A stretch of DNA of 64,000 bases from Paenibacillus sp. J2TS4 (lineage in GTDB: Bacteria; Bacillota; Bacilli; Paenibacillales; NBRC-103111): NCBI RefSeq assembly GCF_018403245.1, contig NZ_BOSH01000002.1, forward strand, positions 248,001 to 312,000. Direction: 5' to 3'. The notes under the pieces are model-generated. The model saw only the letters and a list, made by a program, of their open reading frames with translations. It ran no database searches and had not been told where the DNA came from. How positions within the stretch are numbered: the stretch's first letter is position 1; every line of letters starts with the position of its first letter. Both the position numbers and the translations under genes were made by a program. Shown here one piece after another: positions 1-8,293 of the stretch.

Positions 1-86
1 CTTGCGATGTATTGATCCAATAATCCTCCGCCAAGCACAAGGGTCAGAAAGAGAAGAGCGCAAGGCAGTATTTTTTTAAGTAACAT
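1..86 (-). CDS. partial exported or membrane protein, N-terminus only
   Basis: Only the first 28 codons are in the window; the gene runs leftwards off the edge. The ATG is at 86-84 with an AAGGAG ribosome site 8 bases upstream, which supports a real start. The peptide begins MLLKKILPCALLFLTLVLGG: two lysines followed by a hydrophobic stretch, as in a signal peptide or N-terminal membrane anchor. No lipobox is visible. The family cannot be identified from this much. It is divergent from the mrp operon. Confidence 0.6.
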   Translation of the reverse strand, partial: MLLKKILPCALLFLTLVLGGGLLDQYIA

Positions 87-211
87 GAGAACCACTCCTT
101 TACTAAAAAGTGATCCCCACATCAACACAATTTATACAGCAGGGGACTATTGACTTCCGTTCAAACTTGCCAGGGCATTCGCGATAAGCATTCTTGTTTG
201 TCATATTTGTT

Positions 212-240
212 TTGACAAGAAACCCAATAATCGATATACT
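212..240 (+). promoter_or_regulatory. sigma-A promoter of the mrp operon
   Basis: A consensus -35 TTGACA (212-217) is separated by 17 bases from a -10 TATACT (235-240). Transcription would start near 247, giving a leader of about 157 nt before the mrpA start. No start codon with a ribosome site lies between, so the promoter most likely serves mrp. Confidence 0.75.
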
Positions 241-279
241 AATTGATGTGAATATTAATTTAATAATAAGTTTTTCTTT

Positions 280-318
280 AGGAGGAGCCTGCGCAAGCGG
301 GTTCCTCCTGTTTTTTTT
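280..318 (+). terminator. terminator-like hairpin in the mrp leader (possible attenuator)
   Basis: A 13-bp stem (AGGAGGAGCCTGC pairing with GCGGGTTCCTCCT, two wobble pairs) closed by a GCAA tetraloop is followed by eight T. It is a textbook intrinsic terminator, yet it sits only about 35 nt after the predicted transcription start and about 85 nt before mrpA. The neighbouring gene on the left reads away from it, so it terminates no upstream gene. Either it makes a short leader RNA or it attenuates mrp transcription. Confidence 0.7.
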
Positions 319-403
319 CAGCTTTAAGGGGGCGAGAGCACTATTTTGGACAAATTAGGCAATGCTGAGGAGTAACAATACGAATGGTTAAGGAGGAACT
401 AGC

Positions 404-3298
404 TTGTCATTGCTGCATGTCGCTATCATGGTACCTTTCATACTTGCTATTCTGGTACCTCTGTCTTACCGAATCCTGAGTCGCATTCATACAGGGTGGC
501 TTATTTTGCCGGGACCGGCCGTCCTTTTTGCCTACTTCCTGGGACAGATTCCGACCGTAAAAGAAGGGAGTACGGTGACCGCGTCCATTCCGTGGATCCC
601 TTCCTTAGGAATCGAGATTACGGTCCATCTGGATGGATTGGGCTTGTTATTCGCTTTACTGATTACCGGAATCGGTTCATTGGTCGTCCTTTATTCCATT
701 TTTTATTTGCATAAAAGCAAAGAGGCCATACATCATTTTTACGTTTATTTGCTTATGTTTATGGGAGCGATGCTCGGCGTTGTGCTGTCGGACAACCTGA
801 TGGTTCTCTATGGTTTCTGGGAGCTCACGAGCATTTCCTCATTCTTGCTGATCGCCTTCTGGCACCATAGGGAAAAATCCCGATACGGCGCACAAAAATC
901 GATGATCATCACAATCTTCGGAGGCTTGGCGATGTTCGCCGGATTCCTCCTGGTCTATGTGATGACGGGCACGTTCAGCATTCGCGAAATCATCGGCCAG
1001 TTGGACCTCATGGCGGGTCATGCCTTGTTTCTGCCCGCCATGCTGCTTATCCTATTGGGGGCTTTCACTAAATCGGCGCAATTTCCATTCCACATCTGGC
1101 TGCCGGATGCTATGGAAGCACCGACTCCGGTAAGTGCCTATCTTCACTCGGCGACGATGGTTAAAGCCGGCCTGTATTTGGTGGCCCGGTTCAGTCCTGT
1201 TTTTGCCGGGCAACCGGAATGGTTCTGGCTCGTTTCCGGATTCGGGATAGGCACGTTAATTTATGGTTCCTATCGGGCGATCAAACAAACAGATTTAAAA
1301 GCGATGCTGGCCTTCTCCACCATCAGTCAGCTGGGGCTGATCATGAGCTTGCTCGGCCTTGGCTCCGCGTCCGCTTTTTATTCCGGAATTAACGAATCGC
1401 TTTTCTATACGGTAGCGACTACGGCTGCTATTTTTCATCTGATCAATCACGCTGTTTTTAAAGGGGCCCTCTTTATGGTCGTTGGAATTGTGGACCATGA
1501 AACCGGAACCCGCGACATTCGCAAGCTCGGCGGGCTGATGTCGTTAATGCCCGTTACGTTCTCGATTGCACTGATCGGAACGTTCTCCATGGCCGGCCTG
1601 CCGCCATTCAACGGCTTTTTGAGCAAGGAAATGTTTTTTACCGCGGTGCTGAACATTTTGCAAATGGATCTGTTGAACATGCAAACCTGGGGGGCTCTAT
1701 TCCCGGTCATCGCTTGGGCGGCCAGTGTATTTACGTTTATCTACAGCATGATTCTGCTGTTCAGAACGTTTACAGGCAAGCTGCAGTCCGACAAACTGGA
1801 CCGCAAGCCGCACGAGGCTCCGATGGGCATGCTGATCTCTCCAGTCGTTCTGGCGTCCTTGGCCGTCGTCTTCGGGCTGTTCCCGAATCTGCTCTCCTAC
1901 TCTCTCATTGAACCGGCGATGGCGTCGATTCTTCCCGGCTTATTGGCTCCCGGGGAACATTTTCTCGTTTCCATAGACTTCTGGCATGGCTGGAATACGG
2001 AAATTTTCATGACGATGGGCGTAGTCGCAGTCGGAAGTTTAGTCTACTACTGGCTGAGACGCACCGATAGAATGCACCGGGGTGCCGAATCCAGCCGGAT
2101 CTCGCTGAATCGCACTTATGATTGGGGGCTGAGGTCGCTGGAACAGTCTTCCCATCGACTGACGAACGGCTACATGACCGGCTCTATCCGGCACTATTTA
2201 ATTTATATTTTCGCGTTCTTCATTGTCATTCTGACGGTAGCCATGATTCGTTCCGGCGGGATTCGTCTGGACACGTCAGGCTATGCACCCGTTTCCCTCT
2301 ACGAAACGGTTGTCGCCATCGTCATGATTCTGGCGGCGCTCGCTGTCCCGTTTGCCCGATCGCGCATGATGGCCATTATATTTACCGGCGCTGCCGGATA
2401 CATGGTCAGCTTGTTTTTTGTTCTTTTCCGGGCACCGGATCTGGCCTTGACGCAATTAATCGTGGAGACGGTGTCGGTCACGCTGTTCCTGCTATGCTTC
2501 TATCATCTGCCTAAATTAAGAAAAGAAGTAACAGCAATGCGCTTCAGACTGTCCAATTTTGTGATCTCTATTGGAGTAGGGGCCGTTGTAACATTAATTG
2601 CTTTTGGAGCGTTAAGCGGCAAATCATTCGATTCGATCTCCGATTATTATCTCAAGGAAAGCTATACTTCCGCCGGCGGGAAGAACGTGGTCAACGTCAT
2701 TCTCGTAGATTTCAGGGGCTTTGATACGATGCTGGAAATCGTTGTTCTCGGCATAGCGTCCTTGGGAATTTATGCCTTGATTAAACTAAGGCTGGATTCG
2801 GGTGAACTGGGAGTCAAGCTTCTGAAGGGAAGAGGGGGAAGAGCGGATAGAGCCGATGCACGGCAGCCTCTCTATGCCAGAAGCAATGATGTTATGCTGA
2901 TCACGGTTTCCAAAATCGCGATTTTCATCATTTTGACGTTTTCCTGGTATTTATTTTTCGCAGGTCACAACGACCCGGGAGGCGGCTTCATCGGCGGACT
3001 CATGACCTCCGCTGCGTTGGTGCTGCTTTCCATTGCCTTTGGTTTGAAGCTGTTTGATAAAGTCTTTCCGATCGACTTCAAAAAAGTGATGGCGTCAGGG
3101 CTGTTGACGGCGCTGCTTACAGCGATGGGCTCCTTCCTGTTTAACGTTCCATTCCTGAGTCATGCCTTCGGACACGTTAATTTGCCGTTATTGGGAGAGA
3201 CGGAGCTGGCCACCGCTGTACTATTTGACCTGGGCGTCTATTTGGCCGTCGTTGGCGTCACCATGACCATCATATTTACGATTGGGAGGGACAACTAG
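404..3298 (+). CDS. mrpA: Mrp cation/proton antiporter subunit A fused to subunit B
   Basis: Large membrane subunit of the multisubunit Na+/H+ (or K+/H+) antiporter, 964 residues. The TTG start is 6 bases after AAGGAGGA. Residues 1 to about 800 are the NuoL/MrpA-like part. The essential acidic and basic residues of the family are present: Glu140 in FWELTS and Lys223 in GAFTKSAQFPFH, with His248 and Lys254 in the next helix. The last 140 residues (FAGHNDPGGGFIGGL onward) match MrpB, normally a separate protein in Bacillus. No separate mrpB follows: the next gene is mrpC, two bases on. The product should sit in the cytoplasmic membrane and form a complex with MrpC-G, using the proton gradient to expel Na+. 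The A-B fusion is known from the group of Mrp systems typified by rhizobial Pha. Confidence 0.93.
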   Translation: MSLLHVAIMVPFILAILVPLSYRILSRIHTGWLILPGPAVLFAYFLGQIPTVKEGSTVTASIPWIPSLGIEITVHLDGLGLLFALLITGIGSLVVLYSIFYLHKSKEAIHHFYVYLLMFMGAMLGVVLSDNLMVLYGFWELTSISSFLLIAFWHHREKSRYGAQKSMIITIFGGLAMFAGFLLVYVMTGTFSIREIIGQLDLMAGHALFLPAMLLILLGAFTKSAQFPFHIWLPDAMEAPTPVSAYLHSATMVKAGLYLVARFSPVFAGQPEWFWLVSGFGIGTLIYGSYRAIKQTDLKAMLAFSTISQLGLIMSLLGLGSASAFYSGINESLFYTVATTAAIFHLINHAVFKGALFMVVGIVDHETGTRDIRKLGGLMSLMPVTFSIALIGTFSMAGLPPFNGFLSKEMFFTAVLNILQMDLLNMQTWGALFPVIAWAASVFTFIYSMILLFRTFTGKLQSDKLDRKPHEAPMGMLISPVVLASLAVVFGLFPNLLSYSLIEPAMASILPGLLAPGEHFLVSIDFWHGWNTEIFMTMGVVAVGSLVYYWLRRTDRMHRGAESSRISLNRTYDWGLRSLEQSSHRLTNGYMTGSIRHYLIYIFAFFIVILTVAMIRSGGIRLDTSGYAPVSLYETVVAIVMILAALAVPFARSRMMAIIFTGAAGYMVSLFFVLFRAPDLALTQLIVETVSVTLFLLCFYHLPKLRKEVTAMRFRLSNFVISIGVGAVVTLIAFGALSGKSFDSISDYYLKESYTSAGGKNVVNVILVDFRGFDTMLEIVVLGIASLGIYALIKLRLDSGELGVKLLKGRGGRADRADARQPLYARSNDVMLITVSKIAIFIILTFSWYLFFAGHNDPGGGFIGGLMTSAALVLLSIAFGLKLFDKVFPIDFKKVMASGLLTALLTAMGSFLFNVPFLSHAFGHVNLPLLGETELATAVLFDLGVYLAVVGVTMTIIFTIGRDN

Positions 3299-3300
3299 CC

Positions 3301-3639
3301 GTGGAATTGATAATGTCTTTAGCCATCGGCATCCTATTTGCCATCGGGGTTTATTTGATCTTGTCCAGGAGCTTGCTGCGAATCATTCTAGGCACGTCTC
3401 TGCTTACTCACGCCGTCCATCTGCTGCTGCTTACGATGGCAGGGCTTAAAAGAGGGGCCGCACCGCTGCTCGGCAAAGGAGCGGAAGCTTTCGTCGACCC
3501 ATTGCCGCAAGCGTTAATTCTGACTTCGATCGTCATCAACTTCGGAGTCACGTCCTTCTTTTTCGTATTGGCGTACCGCTCCTACAAAACTTTGGGAACA
3601 GACGATATGGAACAGCTGAGGGGGACAGAAGATGAATAA
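3301..3639 (+). CDS. mrpC: Mrp antiporter subunit C (NuoK-like)
   Basis: A 112-residue protein with three predicted membrane helices, the usual length for MrpC and a homologue of NuoK in respiratory complex I. The segment LRIILGTSLLTHAVHLLLL and the later DPLPQALILTSIVINFG are family hallmarks. The GTG start lies two bases after the mrpA stop, with GGGAGGGA upstream overlapping the end of mrpA. The 3' end overlaps mrpD by 8 bases, indicating translational coupling. Confidence 0.92.
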   Translation: MELIMSLAIGILFAIGVYLILSRSLLRIILGTSLLTHAVHLLLLTMAGLKRGAAPLLGKGAEAFVDPLPQALILTSIVINFGVTSFFFVLAYRSYKTLGTDDMEQLRGTEDE

Positions 3640-5116
3640 TGTAATCGTGCTCCCGCTCCTTATTCCTTTGTTCACCGCTGTCATTCTCATCTTTTTCAAG
3701 GAAAAGATCACGGCGCAGAAATGGATCAGCGCGCTGAGCGGCCTATTGAATATGGCCGTGGCCGGCTTCATTGTGTATCAGGTCCGGACCGAAGGCATTC
3801 AAACGCTGAATATGAGCGGCTGGCTGCCGCCTTTTGGCATCGTGTTCGTCGTCGATATGTTTGCCGCGCTGCTCGTCCTCACTACAACGGTAGTCGGGAT
3901 CGCCTGCTTGTTCTATGCGTTTCGCAGTATCGGCGAAGAGAGAGAGCGAAATTATTTTTATCCGTTCTATCATTTTTTGCTGACGGGGGTGCTAGGTTCC
4001 TTCCTGACCGGCGATTTATTCAATCTGTTCGTTTGCTTCGAGGTCATGCTTATCGCTTCCTATGCGTTGATTGTGCTGGGAGGAACGAAGCGTCAGCTTA
4101 GGGAAACGTTAAAGTATATTTTGATCAATATCGTTTCTTCCACTTTATTCGTCGCGTCCGTCGCCTACCTGTATGCTGCTGTCGGGACTTTGAATATGGC
4201 GCATCTCTCTCTTCGTGTGGCAGAGGTGGGGCAAGGCGGAATTTTGACAGTGATCGCTATTTTGTTTCTAATCGTCTTTTCCTTGAAGGCCGGGTTGTTC
4301 CTGTTTTTCTGGCTCCCGGGCTCCTACAGCGCGCCTCCCGCCGCAGTAACCGCCTTGTTTGGTGCGCTGCTAACCAAAGTCGGACTCTATGCGATCATTC
4401 GCATGTTTACGCTGATTTTCCATCATGATTCGAGCTTTTCTCATACGTCGATTGGTTGGATGGCCGCGGCGACGATGCTCCTGGGCGGGCTTGGAGCGGT
4501 AGCCTATTCCGATATTAATCGCATTCTAAACTACAATGTCGTAGTCAGTGTCGGATTTATCGCTTTTGGTTTAGCCGCCGCTACACAGGATTCATTGGAC
4601 GGAGTCGTATTCTATCTGATGCACGATATGGTCGCCAAAGCTTTAATGTTCTTCCTAGGGGGCATGATCATTGCGGCGGCCGGGACTTCTCGGCTGCAGG
4701 AGATGGGCGGCCTGATTAAACGGTATCCGTGGATGGGCTGGATGTTCTTCGTCACGGCGCTAACGCTTGTCGGTGTACCTCCGCTGAGCGGATTTACCGG
4801 GAAGCTGCTGATCGTCCGGGGCGGGCTGGATGCGCAATTGTATGGATTGACCGCGCTCGGTCTCGCATCAAGCTTGATCGTTCTGTATTCTATGATGAAA
4901 ATATTTATGCAAGCGTTCTGGGGAGAAGAGAAGCTGAATCCGGACCGTCCACGCACGAAGGTAAGTGGAATGGGAAGTGCGGCGGCAGGAATGTTTATTG
5001 TCATGATCTTGCTTGGGCTTGGTTCCGAATGGGTCTACTCGTTGGTTTCACAGGCGGGGGAAGGACTGTTCAGACCGGAACTGTATATCGAAGCTGTATT
5101 AAAAGGAGTAGGATGA
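3632..5116 (+). CDS. mrpD: Mrp antiporter subunit D (NuoM/N-like)
   Basis: A 494-residue polytopic membrane protein related to NuoM/NuoN, the second proton-translocating subunit of the antiporter. Glu137 (FVCFEVMLI) and Lys219 (IVFSLKAGLF) are at the positions essential for activity in Bacillus MrpD. The start overlaps the end of mrpC and the stop lies one base before mrpE, fixing it in the operon. Length is normal for the family. Confidence 0.94.
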   Translation: MNNVIVLPLLIPLFTAVILIFFKEKITAQKWISALSGLLNMAVAGFIVYQVRTEGIQTLNMSGWLPPFGIVFVVDMFAALLVLTTTVVGIACLFYAFRSIGEERERNYFYPFYHFLLTGVLGSFLTGDLFNLFVCFEVMLIASYALIVLGGTKRQLRETLKYILINIVSSTLFVASVAYLYAAVGTLNMAHLSLRVAEVGQGGILTVIAILFLIVFSLKAGLFLFFWLPGSYSAPPAAVTALFGALLTKVGLYAIIRMFTLIFHHDSSFSHTSIGWMAAATMLLGGLGAVAYSDINRILNYNVVVSVGFIAFGLAAATQDSLDGVVFYLMHDMVAKALMFFLGGMIIAAAGTSRLQEMGGLIKRYPWMGWMFFVTALTLVGVPPLSGFTGKLLIVRGGLDAQLYGLTALGLASSLIVLYSMMKIFMQAFWGEEKLNPDRPRTKVSGMGSAAAGMFIVMILLGLGSEWVYSLVSQAGEGLFRPELYIEAVLKGVG

Positions 5117-5117
5117 A

Positions 5118-5594
5118 ATGGCAATCCAAATTCTGCTAAATTTATGTATCGCGCTGCTGTGGATGTTTCTGAACAATAGCGCTTCCGCTTCTCAATTCCT
5201 CATGGGGTATTTAATAGGGCTCATTTTTATAGGTGCTTTAAGACGCTTCTGGCCGCAGCCATTCTATGTGCAGAAAATATGGGCCATTGTGAAGCTGTTG
5301 GTCCTGTTTCTGAAAGAATTGATTTTATCCAGCTTTTCGGTCATTCGTCAAGTGATTCGGCCGAAGCTTAATATTCGTCCGGGTATTTTTGCTTATACGA
5401 CGAATTTAAAGACGGATTGGGAAGTGACTTTGCTGTCCTGTTTGATTTGTCTGACACCGGGAACGCTCACTCTGGAGGTTTCCCGGGACCAACGAACGTT
5501 ATATATTCATGCTATGGATATGGATGACGCGGAAGTCATTTCGCAGCAGATTAAAGATTCGTTTGAAAAAGCGATAGTGGAGGTGACGCGGTGA
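5118..5594 (+). CDS. mrpE: Mrp antiporter subunit E
   Basis: A 158-residue protein with two or three N-terminal membrane helices followed by a cytoplasmic part, as in MrpE/MnhE. The segment LLSCLICLTPGTLTLEVS is the conserved motif of this subunit. AAAAGGAGTAGGATGAA across the mrpD end provides the ribosome site. The stop TGA shares one base with the mrpF ATG (TGATG). Confidence 0.93.
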   Translation: MAIQILLNLCIALLWMFLNNSASASQFLMGYLIGLIFIGALRRFWPQPFYVQKIWAIVKLLVLFLKELILSSFSVIRQVIRPKLNIRPGIFAYTTNLKTDWEVTLLSCLICLTPGTLTLEVSRDQRTLYIHAMDMDDAEVISQQIKDSFEKAIVEVTR

Positions 5595-5887
5595 TGATAA
5601 CCCCTATATTGCTGGTGTCGCTGCTCATTATTGCTCTTTCCATCCTGGCCTGCATGTATCGTTTGCTTAAAGGCCCTTCCATGGCAGACCGAATTGCGGC
5701 TCTGGATACGATTGGTGTCAATCTGTTGGCGATGGTGGCCATCATTTGTATGCTGCAGAAGACACAAGCCTACATGGATACGATTCTGTTAATTGGAATC
5801 CTTTCTTTTATCGGGACGACGGCTTTGGCGAGATACATTGAAAGAGGTGTTGTCATTGAACGCGGGGACGATGAGCATGATCATTGA
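5594..5887 (+). CDS. mrpF: Mrp antiporter subunit F
   Basis: A 97-residue protein with three membrane helices. The motif [18 protein letters not shown] after the first helix is diagnostic of MrpF/MnhF. Start chosen at the ATG of the TGATG overlap with mrpE; a GTG three bases earlier (5591) is also spaced correctly from GGAGGTGA and would add one residue. The end overlaps mrpG by 17 bases. Confidence 0.92.
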   Translation: MITPILLVSLLIIALSILACMYRLLKGPSMADRIAALDTIGVNLLAMVAIICMLQKTQAYMDTILLIGILSFIGTTALARYIERGVVIERGDDEHDH

Positions 5888-6233
5888 ATGGTTGGTAGCC
5901 TTGTTAATATTGTTCGGCGCTTTGCTTAGCGGGCTTAGTTCATTTGGACTCGTTCGTTTGCCGGATGTCTATTTGAGATCGCATGCCGCTACCAAAAGCG
6001 CTACGCTCGGCGTGCTCTGCATTTTGACGGGGGCATTCCTGTATTTCATGCTATTCCTGGATCAGATCAGCGCGAAGCTTCTGCTCGGAATTGTCTTTAT
6101 CTTCATTACTTCTCCGATAGCGGGGCATTTAAACGGAAGAGCTGCATACAGAACGGGTGTTCCGCTGTGGGAGAAAAGCGTACAGGATGATCTGAAGGAC
6201 GCGCTCAAGCGCGAGCGGGACGCCCAGTCTTAA
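5871..6233 (+). CDS. mrpG: Mrp antiporter subunit G
   Basis: Last subunit of the antiporter. A longer reading frame begins at 5793, but the ATG at 5871 gives 120 residues (start MSMIIEW), the normal MrpG length, while the longer one would put hydrophilic residues in front of the first helix. A second ATG at 5877 is possible. The motif [20 protein letters not shown] is characteristic of MrpG. The gene overlaps mrpF and is followed by hairpins that end the operon. Confidence 0.9.
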   Translation: MSMIIEWLVALLILFGALLSGLSSFGLVRLPDVYLRSHAATKSATLGVLCILTGAFLYFMLFLDQISAKLLLGIVFIFITSPIAGHLNGRAAYRTGVPLWEKSVQDDLKDALKRERDAQS

Positions 6234-6240
6234 TCCATTA

Positions 6241-6266
6241 AGCCGGGAGCTTATCTATTCCCGGCT
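6241..6266 (+). terminator. hairpin just after mrpG
   Basis: An 8-bp perfect stem (AGCCGGGA with TCCCGGCT) starts 8 bases after the mrpG stop. It lacks a T-tract, so it may stabilise the mRNA 3' end or act together with the stronger terminator 50 bases further on. Confidence 0.45.
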
Positions 6267-6316
6267 CGCAGTGGTTGGAGGCTGCGCGGACAGGTTGTAA
6301 CTTATTCAATTCATTC

Positions 6317-6350
6317 AAAAAACCGGGTTCCCCTGCGGGAATCCGGTTTT
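6317..6350. terminator. bidirectional intrinsic terminator after the mrp operon
   Basis: Stem AAAACCGGGTTCCC / GGGAATCCGGTTTT with a CTGC loop (one wobble pair) has A-runs on one side and T-runs on the other. It can end both the mrp transcript and the convergent gene at 6436-7044. Confidence 0.8.
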
Positions 6351-6399
6351 CATATAACAGCGATCGGAAGTCCAAACTTGGCTTGCAGCGATGACTAAA

Positions 6400-6423
6400 T
6401 CACCGGTCTTTTAAGCTCGGTGA
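6400..6423 (-). terminator. weak hairpin behind the VTT-domain gene
   Basis: A 6-bp stem TCACCG/CGGTGA lies just downstream of the minus-strand gene. It has a short T-run only, so the main terminator for this gene is probably the one at 6317-6350. Confidence 0.3.
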
Positions 6424-6435
6424 CAAAGGAAGGCG

Positions 6436-7044
6436 CTATCGCACCTGGTAGCGTTTTTCAACGCGTTTGCCCGCATACCATAGAATGAATAATACGGCTG
6501 CGACTAGCACAATACGCCACGGATAGTAAAATAGCCCCTGCCAGTCATGGCCTATGAAGGACATCATAAAAACCATCACTGACTTGCCGAGCAGAACGGA
6601 AGCTACATAAGTTCGCAACGGAACCGTGCTGATTCCCGCGGCAATATTAACGAAAAAAGAAGGAGTAAACGGAAAACAGTACATGACAAACAGAGGAGTA
6701 AACCCTTTGCGCTCAATCCAGCTAAAAAAACGATCCGCCTTCGGATATTTGTCCGCTATGTACCGGCTGAATCGTCCTCCAAACCGGCGGGCCAACAGAA
6801 AAATGAGACAGGCTCCAATGACCGTCCCTATCCAGGAGTATAGAAATCCCAGCCATAACCCATAAGCAGACGCGTTGCCTGCGACAATTATGAACAATGG
6901 TAAAAAAGGAAGGAGGGCCTCGATCGCTGGAAGTCCGATGCCCGGAATCGGGCCAAGGGAAGAGTAATCGTGCAACAGTTCTTGAATTTGCTTCATGTCT
7001 AATTGTGAAAGAAATTTATAAATGCGCTCAAACCACTCTATCAT
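6436..7044 (-). CDS. TVP38/TMEM64-type VTT-domain membrane protein (DedA superfamily)
   Basis: A 202-residue polytopic membrane protein of the VTT (DedA-like) superfamily, related to the YtxB/YdjX type proteins. Diagnostic stretches are GTVIGACLIFLLARRFGG and GFTPLFVMYCFPFTPSFFVNIAAGIS, the latter being the re-entrant region with the conserved F-P-x-x-P pattern. Relatives of this superfamily are implicated in phospholipid scrambling or flipping; the role of this particular branch is not settled. The ATG is preceded by AAGGTG at suitable spacing on the minus strand. It is convergent with mrp and stands alone. Confidence 0.82.
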   Translation of the reverse strand: MIEWFERIYKFLSQLDMKQIQELLHDYSSLGPIPGIGLPAIEALLPFLPLFIIVAGNASAYGLWLGFLYSWIGTVIGACLIFLLARRFGGRFSRYIADKYPKADRFFSWIERKGFTPLFVMYCFPFTPSFFVNIAAGISTVPLRTYVASVLLGKSVMVFMMSFIGHDWQGLFYYPWRIVLVAAVLFILWYAGKRVEKRYQVR

Positions 7045-7890
7045 TTATGCACCTTACCCTTATGATTATTCTGATTGTACCTGCACGGGTACTTGGCTGC
7101 GAAAGCTCTCTGGGAGAACCGGCTTCCCATCCGGTGCCCCGTTCCACTACGTTCTTTACCTGACCCGCTCATCCACTTATTATTTCCATTATAAAGGATG
7201 GATAGACTTTATTAAACTATCCCCTGGCGGGCCCTGCTCTTGGACCTTCGTCGGGAAACTTCCCGGACTATAGTCGGATAAAAAGGGGGGGTCAGATATT
7301 CGTTTCTGCCACTCTATTATTCTAAAGCTATTGGAGGGTCGGTGAAAGGTGAAATCCTGGCAAATTATAGAAGGAGATTCTCAAGACGAGGGATTCTCAT
7401 TGCCTAAAGCTCTCGGATAGAGTCCCAGTTGCAGGGAAGTAAAGGTAAATCTCAAACTGTTGAAAAAAGCATCTATGTCGCTCGTATCCGTCCTATAGTA
7501 AAATAGAATGCGAGAATGATCTGATGCGAATGAGTGCATTTTGTACGAAAAATCGTACAAAAGGGCGCGCGAGATCCGAGTACAGTGAAATAAAAGTAAA
7601 AATAGAGTGCATTTTTATTCGCGAATGCCTCGGGTGTCGAGTGTAAACGATAACCGACTTTCAACAGTCTGAAATCTGCATCCGTTTCGTCTGAAAATCT
7701 TAGGTGGCAATTGGAACAATGGATAAAATACTTTTTTAGAGGCTTTTTTACAGACTTTTAAAGGCAGAAAATCATAAAATCAACCCTGAAATAGGTATAA
7801 AATGGTATACTATACTAAAATCAAATTAGTCTATACATACGGTTCCAATAGATGTTAGCCAGACCAATACTATCATTCCTTGGAGAGAAT
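7045..7890. other. long intergenic region
   Basis: About 850 bases without a convincing gene. Short open frames here lack ribosome sites and known motifs. The minus-strand side contains a TATAAT about 150 bases upstream of the VTT-domain gene, a plausible but weak promoter. The middle holds the inverted-repeat element at 7456-7668. The right part (7680-7890) is very AT-rich with repeated GGTATA near 7795-7815 and probably contains the promoter of the microprotein at 7891. Confidence 0.6.
7456..7668. repeat. MITE-like element bounded by inverted repeats
   Basis: Terminal inverted repeats ACTGTTGAAA (7456-7465) and TTTCAACAGT (7659-7668) bound about 213 bases with no coding capacity. Inside are a 10-bp inverted repeat TTTTGTACGA / TCGTACAAAA around AAAA (7539-7562) and a direct repeat GAGTGCATTTT (near 7532 and 7605). 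The structure resembles a miniature inverted-repeat element. No clear target duplication is visible, so mobility is inference. Confidence 0.45.
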
Positions 7891-8028
7891 ATGAAAAGTC
7901 CTTATAAAAAAATAATGAAAATCATAGGGGCAGCTGCCATCATTGCCATATTGCTATTGTTTGCGATTTTGTGCATTTTTCAGATCGTCTTCGTACTTGG
8001 CGTATGGTATCAGGATTACTATATGTAG
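7891..8028 (+). CDS. 45-residue single-pass membrane microprotein
   Basis: A short gene with GGAGAG immediately upstream of the ATG. The peptide has a basic N-terminus (MKSPYKKIMK), one hydrophobic helix of about 25 residues (AAAIIAILLLFAILCIFQIV) and a short polar tail ending QDYYM. It is probably inserted in the membrane with the lysine-rich end inside. No family is recognised. A ribosome site and a clean helix argue for a real gene, but length leaves doubt. Confidence 0.5.
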   Translation: MKSPYKKIMKIIGAAAIIAILLLFAILCIFQIVFVLGVWYQDYYM

Positions 8029-8092
8029 AACAGTCCTCTAGGCAGAGACTAACCGAGAATAAGCGAATAAATTGAAAGGGGTTTCATTAAGC

Positions 8093-8191
8093 ATGGCTAA
8101 GGAATGGAAAATAGTGTTCGATGCCCCGGCCACCTTGGAAGGACATAACACTGAGGAAAGCTGGTACCTGGGGGATAGTTTAGATGTTTGA
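8093..8191 (+). pseudogene. N-terminal gene remnant, 32 codons
   Basis: An ATG-initiated frame encodes MAKEWKIVFDAPATLEGHNT followed by EESWYLGDSLDV and a stop. The composition (W-x-x-x-F-D-x-P-A, G-x-x-x-E-E-S-W) looks like the beginning of a larger enzyme, possibly a glycoside hydrolase, but no continuation is found in any frame before the esterase gene. The AAAGGGG upstream is poorly spaced. It is best read as the leftover 5' end of a deleted gene. Confidence 0.35.
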
Positions 8192-8293
8192 AGTTTCTGG
8201 GGCCCTTTCTTGTGAACCTAACAATCTGGAAATCTTTATTGCCGGATATATAATAGACTAAAATGGAATTCATTAGATGGGAGAGGGATTAAG

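Noticed and set aside
5793..5870. Longer mrpG start
   Set aside because: It lies within mrpF in another frame and exceeds the usual MrpG length; ATG 5871 fits the family.
7045..7260. Possible riboswitch in the leader of the VTT-domain gene (GC-rich stems on the minus strand)
   Set aside because: No match to the conserved core of the M-box, ydaO or other classes I could recall; only ordinary stems are seen.
7022..7273. Overlapping + strand frames of 83-88 codons opposite the VTT-domain gene start
   Set aside because: No ribosome site, composition not protein-like, and they lie across the minus-strand promoter region.
7473..7664. 63-codon minus-strand frame
   Set aside because: Entirely inside the inverted-repeat element, no ribosome site, low-complexity residues.
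8194..8214. GGGGCCCTTTCTTGT sequence resembling the terminator at 12257-12280
   Set aside because: It lacks the second GGGCCC arm, so no hairpin forms; similarity is limited to about 14 bases.
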